A stretch of DNA of 64,000 bases from Thysanoteuthis rhombus (lineage: Eukaryota; Mollusca; Cephalopoda; Oegopsida; Thysanoteuthidae), in NCBI GenBank assembly GCA_963457665.1, contig OY735209.1, positions 61,295,654 to 61,359,653 of the forward strand, written 5' to 3'. A program made the translations under genes and the position numbers. Of the stretch, positions 1-61,254 are shown one piece after another. Position 1 is the first letter of the stretch. Each line of letters starts with the position of its first letter. The notes below the pieces were generated by a model. That model was not told the origin of the DNA. It saw only the letters and a program-made list of their open reading frames with translations, and ran no database searches.

Positions 1-1690
1 ATTTCCTCCATTTAAAGAGTATGCTTGGATACCTAACTTCATATTTTTGGTTGCAATATTTGTTCCAAATACAATTTCCTTTTCAATGATATATTGTGTT
101 ATCTGTACAAATATTAGGTTTTATGAACATACATATAGAAAAAAGAATTTTATTCGCTTTATTTAGAGAGATATCTAACTTTACATTTTTGACTGGAATT
201 TCTTGCCCAATTGATATAAATTTACAAAATATGCTGATGAAAAGCTAATAGAATTCCTTTTCAAGAGATATATCACGTAGACAATACAAACATATATATT
301 TGGAAAGATATTTTTTCTTCATTTGACAAGTATGCCCTTATACATAACTCCACATTTTTAGCTGTAACTGTTTAAATATCATATATAGATCGGAAAAAGA
401 AATTCATAAGCTTCATTTGAAGAGTATGCCTGCACACCTAACTTCATGCTCTAGGCTGTAACTTCACAGTTTTAGCTTTCACTTCTTTTGTCTAACAGAT
501 ACAAATTCACATGATACACTGTTAAAAAACTGATATAATTCTGTTTGGAAGGAAATATCATTTCATTTGTATTAACACTGGGTTTTATAGATATATATAT
601 ATATTGGAAAAGGAATTCTATTAGCTTAATTTAAAGAGTATACTTGGATTCCTAACTTGACATTTTTGGCTGTAACTTTTTGAGAATTCATAAAATATAC
701 TGTAAGAAAGCTGATAAAACTTCCCTTTCCAACAATATATCATGGCATCTGTACAAATACAGGGTTTTATAAACATATATATGTATAACAGAAAGAGAAA
801 TTAGCTTTATTTACAAAGTTTGCCAAATCCAGTCTATACTTGTATACCTATGTTTACGTTTGCAACAGTAAGTGTTTGGGGTGAACAGAAAGTTTGAAAG
901 ATACACTATGCTTCAAAAGCTGATAGAATTCCCTTTCCAAGAATATATCATATCATATACCTTTTATGTAATGTATATGTTTCATATATATAAATAATAT
1001 ATAATAATATCAAAAATTTCCATTATTAAAATCTGTATATATTTTCCATGGGTCGTACGGTTCCAGCTGCAAAATTTTGGTAAATAAAAAACTTTTGAGA
1101 TGTAACAGACTTTTCCTCAAATCTTCCACTTCCACTTTGTCAAATTACTACCATCATTTTATCTGATTACCTTACACCCATACATACACACATGTACATA
1201 TGTATAATGCACATGCTCAGATACCTAACAACAAATTTTTGGCTCTCAGTAGGTTTGTCCAACAGATACAAATTCACAAGATACACTGTTAGAAAGATGA
1301 TATAAATTCCTTTCCACATTTCATAAACATATATATCAGAAAGGAGGTTTTACTACCTTCATTCAAAAAGCATGCTATGATACCTAACTTCATGTTTTTG
1401 CCCAATGTGTACAATTTCACAAGGCTCATTGTTAGAAAGCTGATAGAATTCCCATTCCAATGATATATCATGTCATCTGTACAAATTTTGGGTTATATAA
1501 ACATATAAAAATAATTCAAGGAGTGTACGCGCATACTTCATGTTTTTGGCTATTATTTTTTGGCACAACAGATACAAAATCACAAGATAGACTGTTAGAA
1601 AGCTGATGATTTCCCTTTCTACAAACATTTGGTTTTATAAGCATATATATTGGAAAGAAAACTTTAATCATATTGCTCATTCTAATACTG
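1..1690 (+). repeat. Diverged tandem satellite, ~140-210 bp unit
   Basis: A unit running AGAGTATGCTTGGATACCTA, then CACAAGATACACTGTTAGAA, then GAATTCCCTTTCCAA and GATATATCATGTCATCTG recurs head to tail. Its ATATATCA landmark appears near 90, 265, 552, 735, 942 and 1,463. About nine copies are visible, some partial, with an interruption at about 970-1,190. The array is cut by the window edge, so its full length is unknown. Confidence 0.8.
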
Positions 1691-4094
1691 AACATCTGCA
1701 TTGGTAGTTATGTTAGAATCATGAAATTCTGTTGTTTGCGATCAAAGCGCCAAAACCAACCTCTTGATTGTCGATCTGCAGTATATAGGAACTGATGCCC
1801 GGTCCAATAGAAAATAGAAGTCTCAGTTCTTGACTATTACTGAACTCACCGCAACATAAAATTATTTTCAGACAACACTCTTACCACAAGGTCTTTTTTT
1901 CTTTTTATCTCTTTAATTTGAATAATTTCTCTCATAGTAAAATATATATTTCCTTATTTATTCCTGTAGACTACTTATAGAGAATAGGGGCAATATCTAC
2001 TCTGCTACGGTTTCAGTAGCAAGTAGGTTTTTCACTGAGTGGCATAATAAGCCCAATCCTCCTTCTTTACCCAAGCATGGGACCAGGTATGTTGACTACC
2101 AAGCTGTTGGATTTTTCTGTTAGATAGATAGACTGCCTGACTGGCTAAAGTGGTCCACTTTTTACCCATAACTGAAGAGAGGACTGGATTCATACTTTTC
2201 CGAACAGCATTTGTGCAAAATTAATGTAAACAGCCTTGGCTGAAACTCATTCCACCTGCTCTGTTTTCTGTTCCCAATAGCCATTTCTAGTCTTTCATGT
2301 TAAATATGACATTTACATTGAAAGTTAATCACAATCATGTAAGCCTTCTAACTCAAGGCAATATCGCTCATAGGTCCAGGAGCTTTTGAATAAGTTAAAT
2401 CCGAAGTCTCAGGAAACCTGCAAAAATCTAACAAAACAAAAGGAAAACTGAATAACTGATATTTTTTTCACATCAAGAAATTAGATAAAATACCAATATA
2501 GGTATACCATTGATTTTCCGGCAGCTTTAGTTTCAGAACCGTGCTAGATTATTCATTTTACCTGACTAACATTATTCAGGTTATTATGTTCCAATAATAC
2601 ACCTCTGACACACTAATATGGTTCATCTCTTATCTTTAAAGCATTTGGACAGTAAGAAAATTTAATAATCAAATATTAGATGTGAAGTAAATGGTTTAAT
2701 TCAATACTTTAATTTAAATGATACTGTGTGTTCTGATGAAAATTTGCATGATGAAAATTTAGAATAACTTTTTATTACATCAAGATTTTGGTAAACTCGA
2801 CAGCATCTTTGTGATGAGCTGAACTTTTCCTCTTCAGACTTTACACATACAGATTCCATGATGTTTCTTAAACATTTGAAGCAATTCTTAACAGTAATGA
2901 CACTTGTGTTATAATTGAAGTCTTTATGGTACATCTTCACACAAAATTCTTACCTGTGGCCCTAATTTTGTCCGGTTCAAAAGCAATGCCAGATCATCTG
3001 TTATTGGAGAATCGGTGATATACCTGTATTACTATTTGTCAAACTTCATCATTCAATAACAATTTATCAATTTTTTAAAAATCAATTTTCAACAGTAAGA
3101 AATTCAACTTGAAATCAATAAGTAACTATGAAATACTGTATGCATACAAAGAGAGGAATAAGTACCATATTTCATATTGTATAACATACACCCAAGTATG
3201 ACACGCCAATATGTATAACCCTCCACCATGGACAATCTACATTCTAATTATTTAACTAAAATTCATGAAAACAATAAAAGCAGGCTATTCCAGATATTTT
3301 AATAAAAGATAGGAAAAGTTATGAAATTTACAACAACAAAGAAAAAAACATAGTAAGATTCAGCTGCTTAAGTAAAGAATATTCATTATAATCAAAATCT
3401 TCAAAAATCATTATCTTCATCTTGACACTCATAAATTTTCATCGCATTGTGTGATGCAAAGTATGCTTGTTGTGGGCCAAAGATTTACCCTCTGAGTAAA
3501 AAAGCACGGGCACATTTTTAGGCGTTGAATTTGATTGAAAAAGCGCATGTTATACAATGTGAAATATGGTAATGTTTTTATCCAAACGATTTTAAATCTA
3601 TCTAAGAATTCCGAGGTTTTGAGTGTTTAAAAATGTTGAAATAACATTACATCAAAAGCTTTTATGACTATTCTTATTGCCTCAATAAACTTATATCCCC
3701 AAACATAGGAATATACACCAACTCTGCATCAATATTATTCCATTATAATTAATTGATTTTTCAGACATAATTGCATCATTCATATACCACAATTAATCAA
3801 ATAATCCCAAATTATATAATTGTGGCTATGGTAAAATCCGTTCTACTTAACATTGTTATTTCAGTTGAAATTGTTATTTTCAGGAACCTAATCACAACAT
3901 TAGTGAGAGAGTTGGTGTATCATCAACTTAATTAACACAGCTCAGCTTATATCCTCAGTATATACAAGTGTAGACTTGAAATTCATTAGGACTTTATTTG
4001 GCTTGAATAACTCTGACCAGTGTTCTCTCTCTTCATCCAACTTCTCTGCTTCTAAACCTCACAATTAGAAACCTTAATTAAGTCAACATATGTT

Positions 4095-4477
4095 TCTTTA
4101 GTTTTTGAGTTGGTTCAGCTGGCTGGCTATGTATTGCGTATACAGGATGCATTAATGAGCTTATAATTTTTTTTCCTTCTTTTTTATGTTCAGAGAAAAC
4201 TTTAGATTTTTTTCAAAATCCCCTCCCCAAAATAGGTTTTCAGATGAGGGTCCAATTTGCAATGTAATTTTGAGTTAGATTGATCCCTTAGTTAGTGTCC
4301 AGAAGAATTCATACTCGTTCTTTGAGAATTCAGACTTTTTTCGTGGATCACTCTCCAACAAAAAGCAAGAGGAGTAACTGATTTATTAATCACTCCCAAC
4401 ATGGCATGCAACCAAAAGACGTTGGTTACATGGCATTTTCCATTGAATGACTTACCAAACCTGTTTTTTTTGTTTTT
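4095..4477 (-). repeat. Dispersed repeat family A, near full-length copy
   Basis: This matches the other copies through GGCTGGCTATGTATTG, AAAATAGGTTTTCAGATGAG, TCCAATTTGCAATGTAATTT, GATCACT..CCAACAAAAAGCAAGAGG and CATGGCATGC..CCAAAAGAC, ending TGACTTACCAAACCTG. The family is about 400 bp, with no coding capacity and no clear terminal inverted repeat. Orientation is given relative to the 49.65 kb copy as plus. Confidence 0.75.
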
Positions 4478-6184
4478 TCAAGTCGATGAATGCTGAAATT
4501 TCTCCCTTACGTTGTATGCATACAAGTAAAAGATGAAAAACGATCAATTTTTCTCAAGATACAAAGAAAGAAAACAAAAATATTTCAAAATTAAATCTTA
4601 CTTTTACTGATAAGAAATTCTGTCTACTAACACCAATATGTTTATACGTACATTTTATTTACAATATTAAAATAAACAATATATTCATAGTTCTGGAATC
4701 ACTACTCTGTTTTTTTGTTGTTTTTTTTTTCTTTTCTCTCTCTCTCTCTCTCTCCAGTCAAGAAACCCTGATGTTTGTCAAACAAATCAAGTAGTAAAAC
4801 ATATATTCAAAATTTTAAAATTTTGTCATAAATCGTTCTACAAAAGTGCATCAAGAAACAATAAAAAATAAACAAGAGTCCAGAAAAAGAAAAGAAAAGA
4901 CTTGAAAAATACTGAAGAATAACCAGAAAGTTTTAATATTGGTTATTATTTTCATTGTCAAACATGATTTCATGAATTGCTCAGGTTCTCCCTCCCTGAC
5001 GAACATATCTTTCTGCCTATTTCGCAGCTTATAAAGCTCTATCATGACTCCCTTCATCAAGGGGGATAATTCCACAAGTTCGCATCATCTACAATGAAGC
5101 CTTCAAGGGCATTAACTCTAGACAGTCAGCTACCATGCTCTTCTAATCTTTATTAAATTGTTTTCCAAACTTTTTAGGTCATGACCCTGAACACAGAATT
5201 TCTTTGGGCCTTGGGGCAGATATATAATTTCAGTGTTTCTTCCTTTAGTATTAGCCAATAAATTTTACTGAACTCGACTTCAATTCAATAATGAAGTACA
5301 AGTATTGGATGTCCACAGATTATGATTGTAAGTTTCCACACACTTGTAAATGCTTTATTCACAACTATCTTCCTGTTCCAGAATTTCAATGGCGCCTAAT
5401 ACTCCAAAATTGTAATGTGAAAATATTTGCAATATTTTCTTTACACTTAACAATTTAATTTTTTTTTCATTTTTTTGGTTTATTTCCCATGATTGTAGTC
5501 CATAGTATTTGACTAAATTGTTTCTTGAGGTACAGACAATGTCCTTTTTGAAAATTGTAATTGCCCTATCAAATGTATTTTACAGCCTAGCATCTTATCA
5601 AATAAACAATACCAGGCACTAATTTCTATCAGTAGGCTTGACTTCAGTGAGGTGTCCATTTCTTGTAAGTTGTTCCCTTCATAGTGGTTGTGGGGTCTGT
5701 AGATCCTACAAACCACTTTCGGTTTCATCTCAAGCTACCAAAACACATGTAACTATTCATCATTTTACTATCTCCGTTTCAATACTTATAATGTTTTTAT
5801 TTTTTTTCTCATTTCAAATACAACTGGAATGTTTGTACTTGCAAAATTCTAGATTGGTACTGTTAAAGCTCCATCCAAAGGAATTTTGAAAATGCAAATC
5901 TTATAACAACATTATTTGTATTATTTTTCCGAGGTGAATTATTTGCTCATTTCTTTTGATACTGAACAATTCAAATTGGTATTTTTTTTTTTGGCTAGTT
6001 TTACTCCTTTCTATTATTGTGGCCTTTTAGAGAAAGTATTTTCGCTATGATTAAGATTTCATTACTAGTTTTATTCCATCTTGTTATCATTGCTTTTCAG
6101 ATAAAGCATTTTCACTTGTATTATTGGAAACAGTCGACTAAAACTGTCACAAAAACTATCAACATAGGATTCTTCAGTTTTCAA

Positions 6185-6500
6185 GTGAGTCTGGCTGGCT
6201 GGCTATCTATGCATGTGTCATATGTAACGCCCTGTAGGTTTTAAGATAGTGGTTCAATTTGCAGTATAATTTTATGCCAAATTGGTCCCTTAGTTTGTGT
6301 CTAGCAGCATTGGCACTTGTTTTTTGAAAATTAAAAACTTTCTTTTTCTAGTGATCATGGCCCAACAAATGGCAAGAGGAGTGATTTATTCATTGACCAC
6401 CCCTTTTTGATTTTTTTTAAATTGATCACCTTCAACATACTGCCAAAAGTATTGGTCACATGATGGTTTCTATTGAGCCACTAACCAAACCTGTTTTATC
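6185..6500 (-). repeat. Dispersed repeat family A copy
   Basis: This has the same segment order as the 4.1 kb copy: GGCTGGCTGGCTATCTATGC, GGTTCAATTTGCAGTATAAT, AGTGATCATGGCCCAACAAA, TGGTCACATGATGGTTTCTA, and ACTAACCAAACCTG at its end. It is slightly shorter through small deletions. Confidence 0.75.
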
Positions 6501-6739
6501 AGTGGTTTTACTCCATCTTAATGTTACTTTGTAGATGAAACATTTTTGCTGTTTATTATTCCAATATTTATTATTTACTCCACCTTATTATTATTGCTTT
6601 ATAGATTAAGCATTTTTACAGTTCTTATTTTTTATGACTGGATTTACTTCATTTTTTTAATAGCTGTTTCTTCATGACAACATTCCAGATATATATACTC
6701 TTCAACCAACACAGCAAATAACATGAAATAGGAGTTGAA

Positions 6740-6830
6740 GATCAAGATTCCAACAAGAATTGAACTCCCATCCTAGGTGCTGGGGCCTGTCTTTCACATT
6801 TGATGTCTTAGCTGCTTCAACCATGGAAGC
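6740..6830 (-). repeat. tRNA-derived SINE-like fragment
   Basis: On the minus strand an A-box-like TGGTTGAAGCAGCTAAG (6824-6808) is followed by a B-box-like GGAGTTCAATTC (6768-6757), spaced as in tRNA-derived promoters. It does not fold into an intact tRNA and lacks a clear anticodon arm. It is called a SINE head rather than a gene. Confidence 0.45.
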
Positions 6831-7984
6831 CTTGATGATCAGCCAGAACTCAAATCTGGTGTCATTCTCAGACAGATTTTTAAGGGGGCAAAAGGGACAA
6901 TAGCCACAAGACCCCCTCTATGTAAAGATATTATAATTAGAAAAATTAGTTTCTTTAATTAGATATAAATTGATAATTACTGCTTGAAATTCCTTTCATT
7001 GTATTGCCTTCAATTATTTGAAGCTAATTGATAAAATTACTGCTTGTCATTTGGATCAACAATGATTGGCATATAGGTTATGAAAATAATATGTTGTACC
7101 TAAAATCTATTTGAGGTTTTACAGGGATATATTTACTTCAGATATATAACTCATTTAACTTTTCTATGTACGTATAACTTGGCAGTTCCAATTACATGCA
7201 ATAAACAGACTTTGTGAATTTTGTGATTTGCCAAGTATTTTAATTTCTGGGTATCAAGGGCCTATCGAACCTTAAATGACCCGGGCCTCATAGGTCTAAA
7301 TCTAGCCCTAGTCATTCTGTCACCTAATGTTTCAATGACTGAAGAGATTAACTCAATTTCCATTCAAGAAAGATAGGCTCCCATGAGTTAGATATGATAT
7401 CAAGTGTCTTTGGAAGCTACTTTATTTCTGATTTGACACATTTTACTTTAGTAATCAAAAGGATGGAAGCCTTAGGATTGAGCAGATGGTGGAATTATTA
7501 CAGGTTTGTATTTTGTGATCATTAAGGCTTTCATGGTGGAGGTGGCTAGAACCATTGGCGTGCAGTACTTTGTATCTTTGGTGTGCTCTATGCTATGGAT
7601 GCATGAAAATGTAAAAATATTTTAGTGTCTATAAAAAGCGATGGACAATCAAAGATTTTCGGCACAATGTCAGGAAGTTGGTCCCAATCGTTAAAAATAG
7701 AGAATTAATGGAAAACAGAATTTGAATTAGACACTATTATCAGCAGATAACAGTGTCCAATCCTAATTTTGTTTTTCCTTCATTAATTCTCTCATTTCTT
7801 TTTATTTGTTCATATTTGTAACATCAAATGAACAAAGGTGTGAAATTTTCCAATTTACAATCAGGACCACTTTCCCTATTTTGTCCCAAAATGTTTTTAT
7901 CATCTGTAGCTTTTTATAGACCATGAATATTTTTCCCTTTTTGTGCCTCTGTAGTACACAGCACACCCTAGATTGAAAGCAGCA

Positions 7985-8065
7985 TACTCCATTGACTAGA
8001 ACATGATCCATGGAAGCCAGGCTCCCAGATTCAGGGATGAGGGTTCAAGTCTCATTAGTGGCTTT
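7985..8065 (+). repeat. tRNA-like SINE fragment with strong B box
   Basis: GGGTTCAAGTCTC at 8041-8053 is a near-canonical RNA polymerase III B box. A weak A-box-like segment (GACTAGAACATGATCC) lies about 30-45 bases upstream. No full cloverleaf is visible. Confidence 0.4.
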
Positions 8066-8800
8066 TTCTTTGACTCCAATTTCATACCAGATGTTCTTGT
8101 GGTCAAAGGGTACATCAACCCAGGTAAAAAGCAACAACAATAAGAGGAGAAAAAAATTAGTAATGAAATAATAGTAATAATGAAGGATCCTATACTTTAT
8201 TAGATAACATATAAAACTCCCTTTTTTCACAAAAATGGCCAAAGAGATAAAGGTAACCTTTTTTTGTCCAGCCTCACATTGGCCAGAATTTGAAGAAGAG
8301 TTTAAAAAAACTGAGTGATAAATGAGAGGAATTAAGAGAAATGTATTTTTTCTCAATATTTTCAGCTGAAATAAGGTAAGGGTCTTGTATGCTATCAAGT
8401 ATAGTAATCAAAAATGGTTTGAATCGTAAATCTGGTTTTTAGTCATCAACTATTATTCAAAGGAAAAGCTGATGTATTGAGGATATCCATTATATTTCGA
8501 TATTGCAGATTTCACCAATCCAGTCTTACTTGTTAATGACTCACACTACTGAATCATTATTTATTGGCGTCCATCTTGAAAACTCATCTAATTCTATTGG
8601 TTAAGATGTGTTAATATTTCTCATCTTTGTAGATTGTCACCTGAGTCCATTAGAAACACATTCATTCTATCATTGTCATTAGTCAGGATATTTTGATGCT
8701 TCTTAAACTGAAAAATTTAGAATAGAAAGAGCAAATTTTGAAATCATGAGATTAAAAAGGGGAAGAAAAACACCCAGAATTTAGAGTCATACTACGACAC

Positions 8801-8990
8801 CATCAAAATCCATACTCTAACAGTAAGACCATGAACATTTGGAGTCTTACTGTTAGACCAAGAAAATTCTAAATGTTAAACCTTCAAAATTTAGAGTCCA
8901 ACCATTAGACCATGAAAATTCAGAATCTAACCATTGGATCATCGAAATGCAGAATCTTACTGTTAGACCATCAAAATTCATAACTTAGGA
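8801..8990 (+). repeat. 29 bp minisatellite, ~7 copies
   Basis: The unit ACCATCAAAATTCAGAATCT followed by TACTGTTAG repeats about seven times with point changes. One unit is shortened. It is non-coding. Confidence 0.8.
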
Positions 8991-9934
8991 ACGTTGATTC
9001 ACAGATAAACAATAAAATCAAGCAGCAAAGAGCCAAGCCTGTGCTTAAATGCAGGGCTTCTGAGAAGAATTTTATATGGCGGTGCAAGGCTGTCTTCAAT
9101 CTCCTCCTTCACTGCTCTAAAACCCTCATCCTTTAGCCATCCCATTTTCATCTGCTATTACCCTTTTAGCATGCCATATCTGATTGCCAGAAATCTATCT
9201 TATTGATAAACATATTGTATCGACTGAAAAGTTCTGGTACACAGCTCTACCCAAGAAGCAATTGGGACCCACTAGCATTTCTGTGCCCAGGGCAATGCAC
9301 CAGCTGCACCCTCCACTCGGAGGCTCTGTTTAGATCGATGCTACTTAGGAATTAATAATACTGGAGACAAAAACGCAGTAAGGTTTTGAAAAAACAGTAT
9401 GTCCCAAGTCAGGTAAAAGAATTAAGATTGTCAATGAAGATAAAGGAAAAAATATCAGCAAAACCATTGAACAAGCACCTAAAAAGATGTAAAAATAGAA
9501 AAATTAAAAGCCTGGCTCATTCCCGACTCATTACTCAGCACCAGTGGTGTAGTTCTGTGAGAACGGTGTTCCCTTACTTATTAGAGAAGGAACGACATTC
9601 CCACACTATCTATATACAACTAAAATTCTCTATCGTAACAATTCATTGATAAGGAAAATCAGCCAGTATATTTCCAAGGACTCATCTCGTATGACCTTAA
9701 AACGTCTTTTTTGGTGTTGGGGAGGATTTTTTCAAGCCCCTTCCCCTCGAGAGCGTGCTATAGTGTGTTCTCTCAATCCTTCTTTAGCACTGCCAGTACA
9801 CCACTGTATACCTGTATTGCCTGTGATCAGAATAGGGTGTGAAGCTGAGCCAGCAAGCTTACAAATTACATTAGAAATGAGATGTATTTTAATACCCAAT
9901 AGAATGAATAACAATTATAGAATCACTGCTTTTA

Positions 9935-10097
9935 GGGATTTCTATGGTCATTTTGGAGCGACGATGCCTAGATCTTGTGCTTGTATTTTTTTCAAAAGAT
10001 TTCAGATAAAAGGTCTGTTTTTTCAGATAATTTTAGATATTTTTTAGGTAATTAGTTCCGGTAAACACGCGGGCTATGGTGATTTATTTATGTGAGG
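9935..10097 (+). repeat. Dispersed repeat family B half-element
   Basis: It shares TCTATGGTCATTTTGG, TTTCAGATAAAAGGTCT, AGGTAATTAGTTCCGGTA and GGCTATGGTGATT with the copies at 13.5 and 34.7 kb. It has no coding potential. Confidence 0.7.
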
Positions 10098-10404
10098 TAT
10101 GGATATTTCATATACTTTTTGGAATTTGATAAATCCTCCTAAATTTCTTAAAGGAGAAAATTATTTTCCTAGCTGACAGAAGCATTTACCATCATTCTCA
10201 TTACTTTTTAAATAATCTAATCCCTCCAAAAAATAAAAAACTTCTTTTTGAAAAAGGTTCTCATTGGGATAAGTGCCTTCACTATACCAAAAATATCTGA
10301 AGCACAATTAGGAACCGTCACCTGTCAAAGTTGGTTACTTCGATTTTTAAGTGATCCTTGCTTGATATGTATTTATATAAGTCACACATACAGACTGTAT
10401 CAAT

Positions 10405-10652
10405 AGAGCTAGATGGCTGAAAATTTAAACATTTACTCCTTATTAAATCCAGAAAAAATTCAAGTTCATTCTAAAATGGTCCCTAAGCTTGTGTCCAGCA
10501 ATGTTCATGCTAGTTTGTGGAAAAATTTTTAACGATCCAACAAAAGACGAGAGAAATAACTTCATTGATCATCCTGATCTCCTCCAACGCGGCATGCCGC
10601 CAAAAGACATTGGTCACATGACGGTTTCTATTGAATGACTAATCAGACCTGG
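10405..10652 (-). repeat. Dispersed repeat family A copy, shortened
   Basis: It contains GGTCCCTAAGCTTGTGTCCA, CCAACAAAAGACGAGAGA, GGCATGCCGCCAAAAGACAT and TGGTCACATGACGGTTTCTA in the same order as in the 4.1 and 6.2 kb copies. The first part of the family is replaced by unrelated sequence. Confidence 0.7.
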
Positions 10653-12250
10653 TCTTTCTCCACACGAGAAGTATTGATATATAACCTTTTTTTTTTTTTT
10701 ACCTGTAAGGTGCATAGGCTCATGTGTTATTCTTAAAAATGAAGGAAATATCAAGTTGTGTTTTCCAAGGATAATAGATAAAGCTACCAGCCATGTAGAA
10801 AATAGGCTGGACCAGGTGTCTTATGTTGTCTCGCTGAAGGTTTCTCTCTCTCTGTAAAGAAGCATTGAAATTAAAAATTGCAGCAAAATGAACATATTCT
10901 AGAGTCTGACACAAGCTATCAATTACGTGTTGCCATTTCTGATTGGATCTTGTCAATAATTTTTAGCCAATGGCAATGCCTATAGTTTTTGGCACTTTTG
11001 GAAGGGATTACACATTTTTTAATCTTCTTTACAAATTCTCAATAACAGAATTGTATTTGGATAAATTTAGAAAAGAAGAAAATCACAAAGTATCAAATTC
11101 ACAAAATAGAATCTATTTGTCTTCAACGATTGGAGGAGCAAGAATCAATAAAAGAAACAATGCCTACATTAAGCTAATTAAGAGATTAAGTTTATCATAG
11201 ATGATGACTAATTAAATTGCAATAAGGTTTCCTGTCCAAAGAAGGAAAGGCAAAAATAGAACTGTATAGGAATAATGTCCTACGATATTTTGCTTTTGTC
11301 GGTAAAGTACTGATAAAAAAATTTCAATGTTAAACCTTTGAGCAGTAGCAAAATTTGTAGTTTGACAAAAAATAATTCATGAGAGAAAGCACATTTTTTT
11401 TATTAGTCTATTGCCAACAAATGTCTCAGTTTGTTCTTTATGTTGATGTAAAATGGTTTTAAATGCAATACTTGGGTTTTTTGATTACCGAGAGTTCTCC
11501 CACAAACCATTAGGGCAGTGGTTCTCAGAGTCCCTGGTCACATTCTTACCCTTGTGATCCCAGGTTTCCTCCCCCATTTTGAATTTTCATCGAGTAATTT
11601 TTTCACCATTTTACTTTTATGTTCCTCCCATGACTGAAATTCCTCCCCAATTTCTCCCCTGGCTAAAACTCCTTCTCTTGGAGCAAAGTGCCTCTGGTTG
11701 AAAAATCATGTCATTAGAGTAAATATAGGAGCCAGATTCCCAAGCCCACTTGACAGCAATTAAATTCTTATTATGCACTGATTTACTCAGGCTAGTGTCC
11801 TCATCTCCCCTCTAATAGTTACAGTGTTTCAGCCATTGTACCTGGCTGCTTTCTTCAGGTGTCTCTCATAGTAAGTAACCCTCTAGGAATTTCAAATCAA
11901 ATCCTTTATTCAATCCACAGAGGAAGACTGTTTTCATTCTGTTGACCATGCAAGAAGATATCTCATATCAGTTAATTCTTTCTAGTCAAATCATCATTAG
12001 ATTGAATAAAAGGGTGGGTTCAAAATTCCCGGAGGATTTCCAACTACAGACGATACATGAAGAAGGTTGAAGAGTACAACAGCCAAAACATTGTAATTAT
12101 AACAACCAAGATGAAGACACTTAGTCTGAGTAAATCAGTGCGTAACCAAATCCTTGTTGCTTATGAAGGTGGTGCCATTAGAATTGCCTAAAACTGAGAG
12201 TGCCATCTTGAATGCATCAAAAATGCATTGACATTATTGTGGCACTTCTC

Positions 12251-12256
12251 TTTATT
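12251..12256 (-). terminator. Candidate poly(A) signal for the FRMPD-like gene
   Basis: On the minus strand this is AATAAA, about 138 bases after the stop codon. It is the first canonical hexamer after the stop. Further AATAAA copies occur beyond it (for example near 11,906), so a longer 3' UTR is possible. Transcript ends would be needed to choose. Confidence 0.45.
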
Positions 12257-12393
12257 CTGGTTTTCTTTTTTTTCAACCATAATAACCGAATAGTTATCAT
12301 CTCCTATTCAATCGTCAACAATCTCAATCTATAGATTAGAATTAGCACAACCAGAGTTGGGGAATGGAAGTATCACTTGATCTCATCAAAGAT

Positions 12394-60388
<47,995 letters not shown>

Positions 60389-60790
60389 CTGAAAAACAAA
60401 TGAAGAAATCAAAATTCAAGAGGAAAGATAGAAAGAAGAAGAGAAAAAGAAAGAACGAAAAAAAAAAAAAGAAGAAAGAGACGGAAAAGGGTGGGGAAGT
60501 GTGAGAAGCAGTAGTGACACTTATGGCGATGCCGTAATTTCCAGTAATTACATGGGAGAGAACTACAATTGAAATTTTGTTTGGATTCTGAGATTATTAT
60601 CTATTTATTTTCATTTCTGTTGTAAAAGGAATCCAAAGAAAAGGCACAAATAATCTGAAATAAAAAGTAAAATATAAGTTACAGCTAGAGGCAAACAGAA
60701 AATGTATTTATTTTCAAGTATTAACAGATAGGAAAAGACATCACTATTATTTCTGACTAGTATTATAATGAGTAATACTACAATGACTAC

Positions 60791-61056
60791 TAGGACCATC
60801 TTAAGAATATTTGGGGCACCCGGGCAAAGCGATGTATTCGATTTGGTCTGCAAGCCCATGGTGCCAATCTATGGATTCAACAAAGAGGCAAAAACTGATA
60901 TCAGCGTGAATGTAAAATTTCATTTTTCCGAGAAGGTTCTCTATATCTGCCATAAAATATAAACCTTAACTTTTCAAATTAAATTTTGGGGCCCCTAAAA
61001 TCAAGGGGGTCCCCCAAGCAAATGCCCAGTGTGTCCACATGATAAGATGGCCCTAA
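60791..61056. mobile_element. MITE-like non-autonomous DNA element
   Basis: The imperfect inverted ends TAGGACCATCTTAA (left) and, inverted, TTAGGGCCATCTTAT (right) bound 266 bp with GGGGCACCCGGGCAAAG inside the left end and GCCCCTAAAATCAAGGGGG near the right. There is no coding capacity. The GGCC(A/G)TCTTAA..GGGC end type is common among animal DNA-transposon MITEs. Confidence 0.6.
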
Positions 61057-61254
61057 CGTCTACAGTACTGAGAATGACTGTAAAATTTCTGTTCCCATTG
61101 TACCAATTATTGTTTGAATTGAAAATTGAAAGTAACAAACCCTATTTCTTAAAAAATACTTCAAGTCTTCCACAATGTTTACTCCACAGAAATAAATAGA
61201 GGTGTAATCTTTTTATAAAAAAACCCCAGATCAATTCGACAATTAACCATGATT

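Larger units (their letters stand above)
1..12393. other. Region 3' of the FRMPD-like gene: no gene recognised
   Basis: Beyond the candidate 3' UTR this region is AT-rich and repeat-filled: the tandem satellite at 1-1,690, (CT)n near 4,740, three copies of a dispersed repeat (family A), two tRNA-like SINE fragments, a 29 bp minisatellite at 8.8 kb and a family B half-element near 10 kb. Open frames here are short, lack family resemblance and have no splice-supported partners. At 9,000-9,960 there is a somewhat GC-richer patch that I cannot identify. Confidence 0.6.

Noticed and set aside
9646..10047. 133-codon plus-strand open frame
   Set aside because: Its second half is a family B repeat copy and the first half resembles no family I know; likely chance.
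11510..11715. hAT-type MITE (GCAGTGGTTCTCA at left, CTGGTTGAAAAATCA at right)
   Set aside because: Inverted ends match over too few bases and the interior is not repeated elsewhere in the window.
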